Source of the DNA: Geothermobacter ehrlichii | GTDB lineage: Bacteria > Desulfobacterota > Desulfuromonadia > Desulfuromonadales > Geothermobacteraceae | Reading direction: 5' to 3' | Assembly: GCF_008124615.1 (NCBI RefSeq) | Contig: NZ_VNIB01000008.1 | Span: forward strand, 1-64,000 | Length of the DNA stretch: 64,000 nt | Shown: positions 20,683 to 27,482 of the stretch, piece after piece | Numbering within the stretch: position 1 is the stretch's first letter | Layout of the letters: every line of letters begins with the position of its first letter | Translations under genes and position numbers: made by a program | The notes under the pieces: generated by a model | Told to the model about the DNA's origin: nothing | The model's database searches: none | The model's input: the letters and a program-made list of their open reading frames with translations, nothing else

Positions 20683-21509
20683 AAGAGAAACATGTGTTGG
20701 GTATTTCCGGAGGGAAGGATAGCGCCGCTCTCGCTGTATATATGCGGCAAAATTACCCCGAGTTGGACATTGACTATTTTTTTACGGACACTGGAAAGGA
20801 GCTACCCGAGGTCTACGAGTTTTTGGGGCGCCTCGAGGGGCTGTTGGGAAAACCGATTTTGCACCTGAACCCCGACCGGGACTTTGATTATTGGCTGAAG
20901 CAGTTCAATTATTTTCTCCCTTCGCCGCAGACACGCTGGTGTACGAGGCAGTTAAAGCTCAGGCCTTTTGAGCAATGGGTAAAGCCTTTTCTAGACGATG
21001 GCTACAAGGTCTACAGCTATGTGGCGATAAGGGCAGATGAAGAGTTTCGTGGGGCCTACAATTCCAAGCATGAAAACCTCATTATCAGATTGCCTTTTAA
21101 GGAGGAAGGCATCGACAAGGCCGGGGTGCATGAGATTTTGGAAGTCAGTGGTTTAGGTCTGCCCGCGTATTATGAGTGGCGAACGAGAAGTGGCTGCACC
21201 TTTTGCTTTTATCAACAAAAGATCGAGTGGATAGGTTTGCTTGAACGCTATCCTGAAGCGTTTGAAGAGGCCATGTCCTACGAAAAGACCGCCCTAGAGC
21301 ATGATTCGCCCTTTACATGGTCAGAGGGGGAATCGCTTGAGCAGCTGTCAAGGCCCGAGAGGATTGAGCAAATCAAAGAGGACCACCGTAAAAGACTAGA
21401 AAAAATAAAGGCTCGGCGTTCCATAAATCCTTTGAGGCCGAACGCCGAGCCTATTGATAATGATGATTTATATGGTCAGGCTAAAGTGTGCTTGTCGTGT
21501 CATAAATAA
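20679..21509 (+). CDS. sspD: ATP-pyrophosphatase/sulfurtransferase, SspD (DndC-like) component
   Basis: A 276-residue PAPS-reductase-like enzyme that activates the DNA backbone with ATP and inserts sulfur. The PP-loop SGGKDS is at residues 10-15. Five cysteines likely hold an iron-sulfur cluster or sulfur relay: Cys88 (TRWCTRQ), Cys173 and Cys176 (SGCTFCFYQQ), and Cys271 and Cys274 (VCLSCHK at the very end). DndC-type proteins share the loop and the CxxC pairs. The ATG overlaps the sspC stop by four bases (ATGA). Coding bases 21409-21452 form a 13-bp perfect inverted repeat. CysH and CysD were rejected because no sulfate-assimilation genes are near and the operon is that of Ssp. Confidence 0.87.
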   Translation: MKEKHVLGISGGKDSAALAVYMRQNYPELDIDYFFTDTGKELPEVYEFLGRLEGLLGKPILHLNPDRDFDYWLKQFNYFLPSPQTRWCTRQLKLRPFEQWVKPFLDDGYKVYSYVAIRADEEFRGAYNSKHENLIIRLPFKEEGIDKAGVHEILEVSGLGLPAYYEWRTRSGCTFCFYQQKIEWIGLLERYPEAFEEAMSYEKTALEHDSPFTWSEGESLEQLSRPERIEQIKEDHRKRLEKIKARRSINPLRPNAEPIDNDDLYGQAKVCLSCHK

Positions 21510-21538
21510 GAGTTGATTATTGGCGGTCGTTTATGGGC

Positions 21539-23569
21539 TTAGTCGTCGTTTTCCTCGTCGATGTCTTCATTATCATTTTGTTCGATAGTTGTTTTCTTGA
21601 CAGACTCGGAGATAAAAGCTTTTTCTGTGGCCTTTACAATTAAATCATCACTTAGCGGATTGAGGCCACATTTTTGGAGTGTGCGCTTTAGTTCATTGAT
21701 CGATTCATTTATGTAAGTCTTTACAAGATCTACTCCAGGTTCTTCCATTGGATTTGTTGCCTTGAATCCATCTATTTTAGATTTGACTTTACGTTTTACC
21801 GCCATGAAGTCTGGACTGTATCTAATGGTATCAATGTTATCAAAATATTTGTTCTTTGTATTGCTTTGAACAACCCTAAGAAATAGATTCCTCATCTGTA
21901 TCCAAAGTTTAGGGTTAAGCTCGCTGCCAATTGCTTCTTTTTTTAAGTCTGTTAAGATAAAAATCCAGTTTTCAGCTGGAAGCTTGTTTAGGGCATTCAC
22001 AAAAAGATTGTCGGACGTTGTTTCTTTGTTCCCGGTTTTTATTTTTCCCCAACCGGTTTTCTCAGAAAAATAGCTTAGGGCCATTAGCATTCCAGTTATT
22101 GATGCTTTGGTTGTCAAAGTATTATAAGCATTGTCAACTAAGTTGTGGACTTCTTCTTGAAATAGCCCTTTTCTTAGCTCAATGAATTTTGTTTCGAGTT
22201 CTTTGATCCCGTCTATGTATGTTTTAGCCGAGGCAGGTGCGTTTGCGCCAACTTTCTCAAAAGACATATAATTAGAAAACAGCCCTTCTCCTCCACAATA
22301 TATTGTAGTCCATATTTCCTGTAAGACAGCAGAGCTTTTGTAGACATGTTTTCTGAGCTCTTCGGTTGCATTGATATGTTTTTCAAACAAAATAAACTTT
22401 GACAATAAATTGTAAATAATTTTGTTTATGGTTTTGTTTAGAGCATCTTGTATGTTTGATGTGGTGAATTTTTCGCTTAGATCTGGCTTTTCATTTTCCT
22501 CTAGGGTGTCAAAAAATTTTTCAAGCCTATTCAAGTTGCTTTGTTGTTTATATGAATCCCTGCTTATTTTGTGGGTTAATATGTTGAATTCGTCTTTTCC
22601 AATGGCAAACATTGAACATGCATAATGGATAATCACTGGATCAAAAAGATATACTTTTGATAGAGTTTCGCCATCAGAATCAAATCCGCTTTGCAGTAAG
22701 GAAAGATCTTTGCTGGAAAATGATTTAGACGAAAGCAGAGAATAAAAGCTCGATGTGCAAATTGAACTTAAATCGTGATCGTCAAGTAATATGTTTCTTG
22801 CTTCATTGACTTTTTTTGCATTTGTATTGACATCAACAAAAAGTCTTCTTGAAATAGTAAGAGGGGACACCTCTTCTTCTCCGCATCTCTCGAACCAAAC
22901 TAATGTAACAGGCAGTTCTGATTTGAAGTTTTCCGGAGGTTTTGGGCAATTGCTGTAAAAAGGTTTGTATACGCTTGACTTTTGGCTAGTAACGTCGTCA
23001 AAGGTGTTAGTTAGGTATCGAAAGGCATTGGCCCTGTGTTGACCGTCAAGTACTATTAGATCTGTATTGTCGCTGTCTATGCTTATCTGACCTAGGGCAA
23101 TCTTATTTCCTTTGGAATCTTCAAAAAGTTCAACAGTCCAATAGTCACCGTAGTTCAATTTTAAACCATTTTCCCCTTCGTTTGTTCTCTCTGGGTATTT
23201 TATGTTGCCTCCATTTCCGTTTGTCAAAAATCCCTTTGGTGAGAGTGCAACCAAAATACCGGGGAAAAAACCAGTACCAACTGGATTGCTTAGAAGATAG
23301 GGAATGAGGTCGTTGGCGACTCTAAAATCACTCAAATCTCTCTGTAGGAGAGAGGACATGTCCTTTATTTTGTCGGCAGATATCCTTTCTCTAACTGGCT
23401 TAAGTTCCTGTAGAAGGCTCTTTGAGTTTCCTCCGTCACTTGCATCGTTTGCCGACGCTTTAGTACTAAAGTGACATATTTTCCATTTAGATGTTGGAAG
23501 AACGGTAAATTCACCTAAAATTCCGTAAAGCCGAAATAGTTTTTTTTCAATAGATGTTCCAAGTTTCAT
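21539..23569 (-). CDS. DGQHR-domain protein, probable phosphorothioate sensor/effector subunit
   Basis: A 676-residue AT-rich gene convergent with sspD. The motif DGQHR lies at residues 175-179 in DLIVLDGQHRANAFRYL, which places it in the DGQHR/DndB superfamily, related to the ParB/sulfiredoxin-like fold also used by DUF262 in SspE. The region after it (LPVTLVWFERCGEEEV, ISRRLFVDVNTNAKKV) matches that family; the remaining 400 residues are helical and end in an acidic tail (NDNEDIDEENDD). ATG 23569 was chosen over an upstream codon because AAGGAGG lies five bases before it, inside the end of the GIY-YIG gene. It may sense phosphorothioate DNA and license its partner nuclease, or act as a DndB-like regulator. 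Only the family is certain. Confidence 0.75.
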   Translation of the reverse strand: MKLGTSIEKKLFRLYGILGEFTVLPTSKWKICHFSTKASANDASDGGNSKSLLQELKPVRERISADKIKDMSSLLQRDLSDFRVANDLIPYLLSNPVGTGFFPGILVALSPKGFLTNGNGGNIKYPERTNEGENGLKLNYGDYWTVELFEDSKGNKIALGQISIDSDNTDLIVLDGQHRANAFRYLTNTFDDVTSQKSSVYKPFYSNCPKPPENFKSELPVTLVWFERCGEEEVSPLTISRRLFVDVNTNAKKVNEARNILLDDHDLSSICTSSFYSLLSSKSFSSKDLSLLQSGFDSDGETLSKVYLFDPVIIHYACSMFAIGKDEFNILTHKISRDSYKQQSNLNRLEKFFDTLEENEKPDLSEKFTTSNIQDALNKTINKIIYNLLSKFILFEKHINATEELRKHVYKSSAVLQEIWTTIYCGGEGLFSNYMSFEKVGANAPASAKTYIDGIKELETKFIELRKGLFQEEVHNLVDNAYNTLTTKASITGMLMALSYFSEKTGWGKIKTGNKETTSDNLFVNALNKLPAENWIFILTDLKKEAIGSELNPKLWIQMRNLFLRVVQSNTKNKYFDNIDTIRYSPDFMAVKRKVKSKIDGFKATNPMEEPGVDLVKTYINESINELKRTLQKCGLNPLSDDLIVKATEKAFISESVKKTTIEQNDNEDIDEENDD

Positions 23570-23570
23570 A

Positions 23571-24227
23571 TTACCTCCTTCCAAATACTGGATTGAAAAT
23601 CGTGTTTAAGAATGTTTCGCAATATAGAAGGTCTTCAGTTACCTTTTTTATACACTCTTGGTGGCAATTTATTGATCTGCTGATACAGTTGTCAATGCAC
23701 TTCCTTGGAATAGTGAACTTAACAAATAGGCAATCTGTTGACAATTTTTTGGGCCAGATTTTTGCTAGTCTGAGGCCAAAATATTCTGATTCAACATCAG
23801 AGTCTGCGGGTATTTCTGTGGATAGATCTGGATTGAGTTTCCCTAGCTGTTTTTCAAACTGACGTTTATGAGTTGTGAGCCTTTTGTTTAAATTTGTGGA
23901 TATTCCTATATATAAAGGGTAGTTTACGCTAAAAATAGAGTCTGAGAATAAAGTGACGTCATCTAATGAGTTGGTATTGATATTTCCTATTTGTTTTTTT
24001 AGTTCGCCTTGGTATTTTAATCGAAGTGTAGACTTTACTTCTGCCTGGATTGAAATATTTCCGAATAGGGATAGCAGGTGATGCATTTGATGTTTTTTCT
24101 TAATTCTTATGTGCCAACTGTATATCCCTGGTGTACTTTTTATGGCAGCAATTTTTTCGTATGGACAAACATAGCTTATAAAATTTTCACCATATAGAAA
24201 ATCAATTTTTATCTCTTTATATTCCAT
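23571..24227 (-). CDS. GIY-YIG endonuclease, partner of the DGQHR protein
   Basis: A 218-residue protein with the four GIY-YIG landmarks: GIY at 34-36 (STPGIYSWHI), YIG at 106-108 (NYPLYIGIS), the catalytic arginine Arg116 in TNLNKRLTTHK, and a late acidic residue Glu204 in ETFLNTIFNPVFGR. GIY and YIG are normally about ten residues apart; here about 69 residues are inserted, which may form an extra recognition element. The stop TAA is one base from the ATG of the DGQHR gene, and the final codons (GGA AGG AGG) supply that gene's ribosome-binding site, so the two proteins are made together. The gene is very AT-rich. Its placement next to sspBCD suggests it cuts DNA lacking (or carrying) phosphorothioates. 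Confidence 0.75.
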   Translation of the reverse strand: MEYKEIKIDFLYGENFISYVCPYEKIAAIKSTPGIYSWHIRIKKKHQMHHLLSLFGNISIQAEVKSTLRLKYQGELKKQIGNINTNSLDDVTLFSDSIFSVNYPLYIGISTNLNKRLTTHKRQFEKQLGKLNPDLSTEIPADSDVESEYFGLRLAKIWPKKLSTDCLFVKFTIPRKCIDNCISRSINCHQECIKKVTEDLLYCETFLNTIFNPVFGRR

Positions 24228-24310
24228 GTCTTTAATTTTTTTGTGAATAAAGCATGCTTGGTAGCTTTAAAAATAACCAAGAAATAATGAGTATATTTTT
24301 AATTGCATGT

Positions 24311-24338
24311 ATAGTATTTTGTAATCATTTTTTAACAA
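24311..24338 (-). promoter_or_regulatory. Candidate promoter for the GIY-YIG/DGQHR operon
   Basis: On the minus strand TTGTTA (24338-24333) and TACTAT (24316-24311) are 16 bases apart, 84 bases before the GIY-YIG start. The whole gap 24228-24393 is AT-rich and also holds an inverted repeat, CTTGGT at 24257-24262 with ACCAAG at 24276-24281, between promoter and start, which could be an operator. The NERD-helicase gene upstream reads in the same direction, so read-through is possible too. Confidence 0.4.
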
Positions 24339-24393
24339 TGGTGAGTGGGGTGTTGTTCGAATAACTAGCCATGTAGTGTGTTTGTGAATGTTT

Positions 24394-25998
24394 TCAAAGA
24401 GTATGTCTAAGTTTTTTGACTTCCACAATCCTCACCACATCCGTCGCCCGAGTTAAGGCAATATGCATTCGCACATCCTTGCGGTCCTTGACCAGTCTCA
24501 GGTCTGTAACAATGATCGCCGGTCGTTCAAGCCCTTTGAACCGTAGAAATGTGTCGGCAACAATATTCTCCGTCATGGTCGGATCGTCCGCGCGTACGAC
24601 GGGTGTGTTGCCGATTCTGTCAACTCTGGCGATGCCGTCGCTTGCGGTTTGTCCGCGCAGTGACAAAATCGCAATATCTTCTGGAGCGAAACCCTCTGAG
24701 CGTAATCTGGTGATTTCCTTTTCGAGTTCCTTTAGTGCAGTTGTTTCCCCCTTTGAGGTGATAAAACCAATCGTTCCATCCTTGATTCCTTTTTGCAGTC
24801 TCTCCTCGTCATAGGGCTGCTGACGTATCTTGCGGGAATATTCCATGACGGCAGGAGGGCAGCGGTAACATCTAGTGAGACAGAAGCGCCCTCCCTGGGC
24901 CGTCCATTCGGGGATACACCGGTCGTTCCAGAATGCCTGGGCCGGATCGTAAAAGATCCAGCAGGTCTGATCCAACCCGAGCGCCTCGACCAGCACCCAG
25001 TCGTTTTCTGTCAGGTCCTGGGCTTCGTCCAGGATGATGACTTCGGGGGCATCCTCTTTTTCGGGAAGGGCGTCGGCTGCGGCATGCAGAGAGACATTGA
25101 ACCAGAACTCTGTCGTTGTGGGTGGGGAGTCGATCAGATTTGCTTTTTGCAGCAGGTGAACCGCATAGCGCGGCACGGTAAAGACATCAACACCGGCATT
25201 GCTCAGGGTCGGTCGTAACCATTCCGCCAGGGCATCGGTGAAGCAGAGATAGAGCACCCGCTTGCCCTGTTGGGCCATTTTCAGAGCCGCTTCGCGGGCG
25301 ATCAGGGTCTTTCCTGAGCCGGCGACTCCCTCAACCAGAAGGCGCCGATTGCCCAGCAGGCAGTCGATCAGCCGAAGCTGTTCGGCATCGAGCTTGAGCC
25401 GTTCTTCCGCATTGATTCTGGCCTTGTGTCCCAGTTTCAGCCTGGGCGCCCAGCTTTCACCCCACAGCCGGTGAAGCTGCCCGGCCCAGTTGCCGTCCGG
25501 GACGAGGAATCCGGCAGGGAAGGCCTTGTCCAGTTTGGACTGAATCGAATCGATCAGCCAGGGGATATCCTGGGAACCCAGCAGCAGCTCGCTGATGTCA
25601 TCCTGATTGGGCGGATTTGAGAAGGCGGTGTCGGGGAAGATGCTCAGTACGGCAAAAGGAACCGAGAGCAGGCCGGCTTCTTTGAGGCGGGTATGGAGCT
25701 TTCGGGCATAGCCTAGCCCCTGCTCACGTGGCCCTTTGGGTAGAAGGTGGCCGTTCTGATACCAGCGGCCATCGCGCTGCTCTAGGTGCCCTCCTTTGAC
25801 TTCCAGCACGAGGAAGCCACGGTGAGGGATGGCGAGGACAAAATCACCCTCTCCCTCCAGCCCGTCGGCCGTTCGAATACGCAGGGAATGCCAGGCCGTC
25901 CAGTCTTTGGGCAGCTGTTTTTTCAGTGCCGCATAAACCTTCTGCTCGGCTAGCGAATCCGTTGGCCGCAACTGCTCTTTTGGCCAGAGCCCCCTCAT
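24394..25998 (-). CDS. NERD-nuclease/UvrD-like helicase fusion protein
   Basis: A 534-residue protein. The N-terminal NERD domain (about residues 15-75) carries a PD-(D/E)XK nuclease core: GEGDFVLAIP with Asp52 and LVLEVKGG with Glu66 and Lys68. After a linker comes a superfamily 1 helicase: Walker A GVAGSGKT at 224-231, Walker B VIILDEAQDL, and late helicase motifs TFLRFKGLERPAIIV and IALTRATDVV. NERD-helicases are found in many phage-defence islands and on plasmids; the target is not known. It is transcribed toward the Ssp effector genes with a 166-base gap. Composition is more GC-rich than these, so it may have been acquired separately. A long hairpin lies in its leader. Confidence 0.8.
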   Translation of the reverse strand: MRGLWPKEQLRPTDSLAEQKVYAALKKQLPKDWTAWHSLRIRTADGLEGEGDFVLAIPHRGFLVLEVKGGHLEQRDGRWYQNGHLLPKGPREQGLGYARKLHTRLKEAGLLSVPFAVLSIFPDTAFSNPPNQDDISELLLGSQDIPWLIDSIQSKLDKAFPAGFLVPDGNWAGQLHRLWGESWAPRLKLGHKARINAEERLKLDAEQLRLIDCLLGNRRLLVEGVAGSGKTLIAREAALKMAQQGKRVLYLCFTDALAEWLRPTLSNAGVDVFTVPRYAVHLLQKANLIDSPPTTTEFWFNVSLHAAADALPEKEDAPEVIILDEAQDLTENDWVLVEALGLDQTCWIFYDPAQAFWNDRCIPEWTAQGGRFCLTRCYRCPPAVMEYSRKIRQQPYDEERLQKGIKDGTIGFITSKGETTALKELEKEITRLRSEGFAPEDIAILSLRGQTASDGIARVDRIGNTPVVRADDPTMTENIVADTFLRFKGLERPAIIVTDLRLVKDRKDVRMHIALTRATDVVRIVEVKKLRHTL

Positions 25999-26020
25999 TC
26001 AGAACATTCCCCAGAACACA

Positions 26021-26068
26021 AAAGGCCACCTGAAGTCCGGGACGTTGCCTCGGACGCAGGTGGCCTTT
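26021..26068 (-). promoter_or_regulatory. Long hairpin in the leader of the NERD-helicase gene
   Basis: AAAGGCCACCTG at 26021-26032 and CAGGTGGCCTTT at 26057-26068 are perfect 12-bp arms, with TCCG/CGGA pairing inside. On the minus strand the stem is followed by TTTTGTG and then the start codon 22 bases on. It could be an attenuator, a terminator from upstream DNA, or an end repeat of the acquired segment. Confidence 0.5.
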
Positions 26069-26367
26069 GAAGTTATGGTTTGATAATCAACAGTATTCCC
26101 CTCAACATACAATAACCAATCCCAAGTGCAGAGCTTAATCTACGGGTTTGATGGCAAAATGTCAATGAAACTGGCGAAATATCTGCGGGCCCGGGGAGAA
26201 GGGGTGGTTCCTGTCGCGGGGCGGGTTTGTGCGTGTTTTCGGCTTTCGTCGGATCTTGTCATCCTTTTGAGAGTTTTTTGAGATGCGTCAATTATAATCG
26301 CGCGAATTGCGGGTATTTTGTGCTGTACCTGTCGGTTTTTCGGTGTATCTTTGGGGGGCAGAGGACC
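26069..26367. other. Intergenic region at the right edge of the accessory island
   Basis: About 300 bases with no complete gene. From roughly 26158 a short open frame on the plus strand (MSMKLAKYLRARGEGVV, about 40 codons) looks protein-like but has no ribosome-binding site or recognisable family and may be a fragment. The last 50 bases are AT-rich and lead to GGGGGGCAGAGG before the next gene. No repeat of the tRNA-Asn 3' end was found here. Confidence 0.35.
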
Positions 26368-26559
26368 ATGGAAGAGAAGATCTACTGCCACATCTGCGGC
26401 GCGGAAACCTACAACGCCAAGGACCAGCTCTGCGATTTCTGCTGGGAAATGGATGTCCGCCTGCGTTTCGCCGCCCAGCATCGGCGCGAGGCGACGCGCA
26501 AGATCATCCGCATGCATTTTCCCGAGCTGACGGATCTGGGCGTGGTCGGCAAGGACTGA
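26368..26559 (+). CDS. Small zinc-ribbon protein
   Basis: A 63-residue protein with two CxxC pairs, Cys7/Cys10 (YCHIC) and Cys22/Cys25 (LCDFC), that form a zinc ribbon, followed by a basic helix (RFAAQHRREATRKIIRMHFPE). The ATG at 26368 follows a purine-rich GGGGGGCAGAGG; the frame extends 47 codons further upstream but that part looks non-coding. Small proteins of this kind are common next to unrelated genes in Desulfuromonadales, and no function is known. It is 12 bases from the glyoxalase-like gene and likely co-transcribed. Confidence 0.75.
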   Translation: MEEKIYCHICGAETYNAKDQLCDFCWEMDVRLRFAAQHRREATRKIIRMHFPELTDLGVVGKD

Positions 26560-26571
26560 GGAGGCAAGAGC

Positions 26572-26952
26572 ATGAACTGGCGCATGATCCATGTCTGCAT
26601 CCGGGTGATGGACCTGGAGAAGAGCGAGCGTTTCTACAAGGAAGCCTTCGGTTTTCGGGTGGCCCGCAAGCGGGATTTTCCCGAGGGTGGTTTCACCCTC
26701 AGCTACCTGGTCGATCCGAGCGAGAGCTTCGAGCTGGAGCTGACCTACAACTACGACCAGCAACAGCCGTATGTCATCGGCAACGGCTATTCGCACCTGG
26801 CGGTGAGTGTGGAGGATCTGGAGGCGTCGCACCGCAGGCACCAGGAGCTGGGGCTGAACCCGACGCCGCTCAAGGGGCTGAAGGGGACGGCCAGCTACTA
26901 CTTTGTTTCCGATCCGGACGGCTACCGGATCGAGGTGGTGCGGATGCGCTGA
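26572..26952 (+). CDS. gloA: VOC-family protein, glyoxalase I type
   Basis: A 126-residue vicinal-oxygen-chelate protein. Predicted metal ligands His7, Glu56, His75 and Glu121 fall at positions that closely match Escherichia coli GloA (His5, Glu56, His74, Glu122), and LEKSERFYKEAFGFRV and GNGYSHLAVSVEDLE are typical glyoxalase I sequences. It would isomerise the hemithioacetal of methylglyoxal and a thiol, detoxifying a glycolytic by-product. Thiol specificity cannot be read from sequence, and the gene symbol is therefore a family assignment. A bidirectional terminator follows at 26971. Confidence 0.8.
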   Translation: MNWRMIHVCIRVMDLEKSERFYKEAFGFRVARKRDFPEGGFTLSYLVDPSESFELELTYNYDQQQPYVIGNGYSHLAVSVEDLEASHRRHQELGLNPTPLKGLKGTASYYFVSDPDGYRIEVVRMR

Positions 26953-26970
26953 AAAACGGAAGTAACGACG

Positions 26971-27010
26971 ACACAAAAAAGGGGTCCCGACCGGGACCCC
27001 TTTTTTGTGT
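26971..27010. terminator. Bidirectional Rho-independent terminator
   Basis: ACACAAAAAAGGGGTCCC pairs with GGGACCCCTTTTTTGTGT around a GACC loop. The G/C stem is flanked by six A and six T, so it can stop both the glyoxalase transcript (plus) and the small membrane protein transcript (minus). Confidence 0.93.
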
Positions 27011-27027
27011 CAGACAACGTCGCCCTG

Positions 27028-27291
27028 CTAGTGGCCGGCCACCTGGTTGCGGCGCCGGTTTGGCGTTTCGCTGCGCACCCGCACCACGGCCCGCTGCCGC
27101 TTCCGGTCGCGGAGCTTGTCGACGGCGACGGCCGCCAGCACCAGCATGCAGAAGAAGATCGCCAGCGCCGCGAGCACGTTGCAGGCGATCAGGGTGGCGA
27201 ACCGGATATTGTCGAAGCCCGTTTCGGTCATGGCCAGGGCCGGTTGGGCGAGGGTGAGCAGAAAGAGCGGAATCATCAGTAAACGCTTCAT
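27028..27291 (-). CDS. Small exported or membrane protein of unknown function
   Basis: An 87-residue protein with a signal-like start (MKRLLMIPLFLLTLAQPALA) and a single long hydrophobic segment (FATLIACNVLAALAIFFCMLVLAAVAV), then a basic tail. ATG 27291 was chosen because AAAGGAGA lies eight bases before it. No family recognised. Topology suggests either cleavage after ALA and one membrane span, or two spans. The 35-bp palindrome at 27416-27450 lies upstream and could control it. Confidence 0.65.
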   Translation of the reverse strand: MKRLLMIPLFLLTLAQPALAMTETGFDNIRFATLIACNVLAALAIFFCMLVLAAVAVDKLRDRKRQRAVVRVRSETPNRRRNQVAGH

Positions 27292-27415
27292 GGGACTCTC
27301 CTTTGTCAACATCGTCGATCCGTTGCCGCGCAGTCTAGATGGATCGAAAATGTGCCGACAGCGCTATCCGCGCACGGTTCGGCACCGGTTGTCACGTCTG
27401 GGGGTGTGCGTTCGC

Positions 27416-27450
27416 ACACAAAATATAACCAATATGGTTATATTTTGTGT
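27416..27450. repeat. 35-bp near-perfect AT-rich palindrome
   Basis: Arms of 16 bases (from ACACAAAATATAACC to its exact complement) flank a three-base centre ATA. It lies 33 bases after the end of the sigma-54 activator gene and 125 bases before the small membrane protein start, both on the minus strand. There is no adjacent T run and the stem is AT-rich, so an operator is more likely than a terminator. Confidence 0.8.
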
Positions 27451-27482
27451 TGAGCCGCCTGTCAAGGGGGAGAAAACGGTTT

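Noticed and set aside
20679-21509. Sulfate-assimilation CysH or CysD
   Set aside because: The SGGKDS gene overlaps the large ATPase gene, has the DndC-like cysteine pattern and no cys neighbours.
11892-26367. tRNA-Asn as the attachment site of the accessory island
   Set aside because: No integrase gene and no repeat of the tRNA-Asn 3' end were found toward the right edge, so integration there is not supported.
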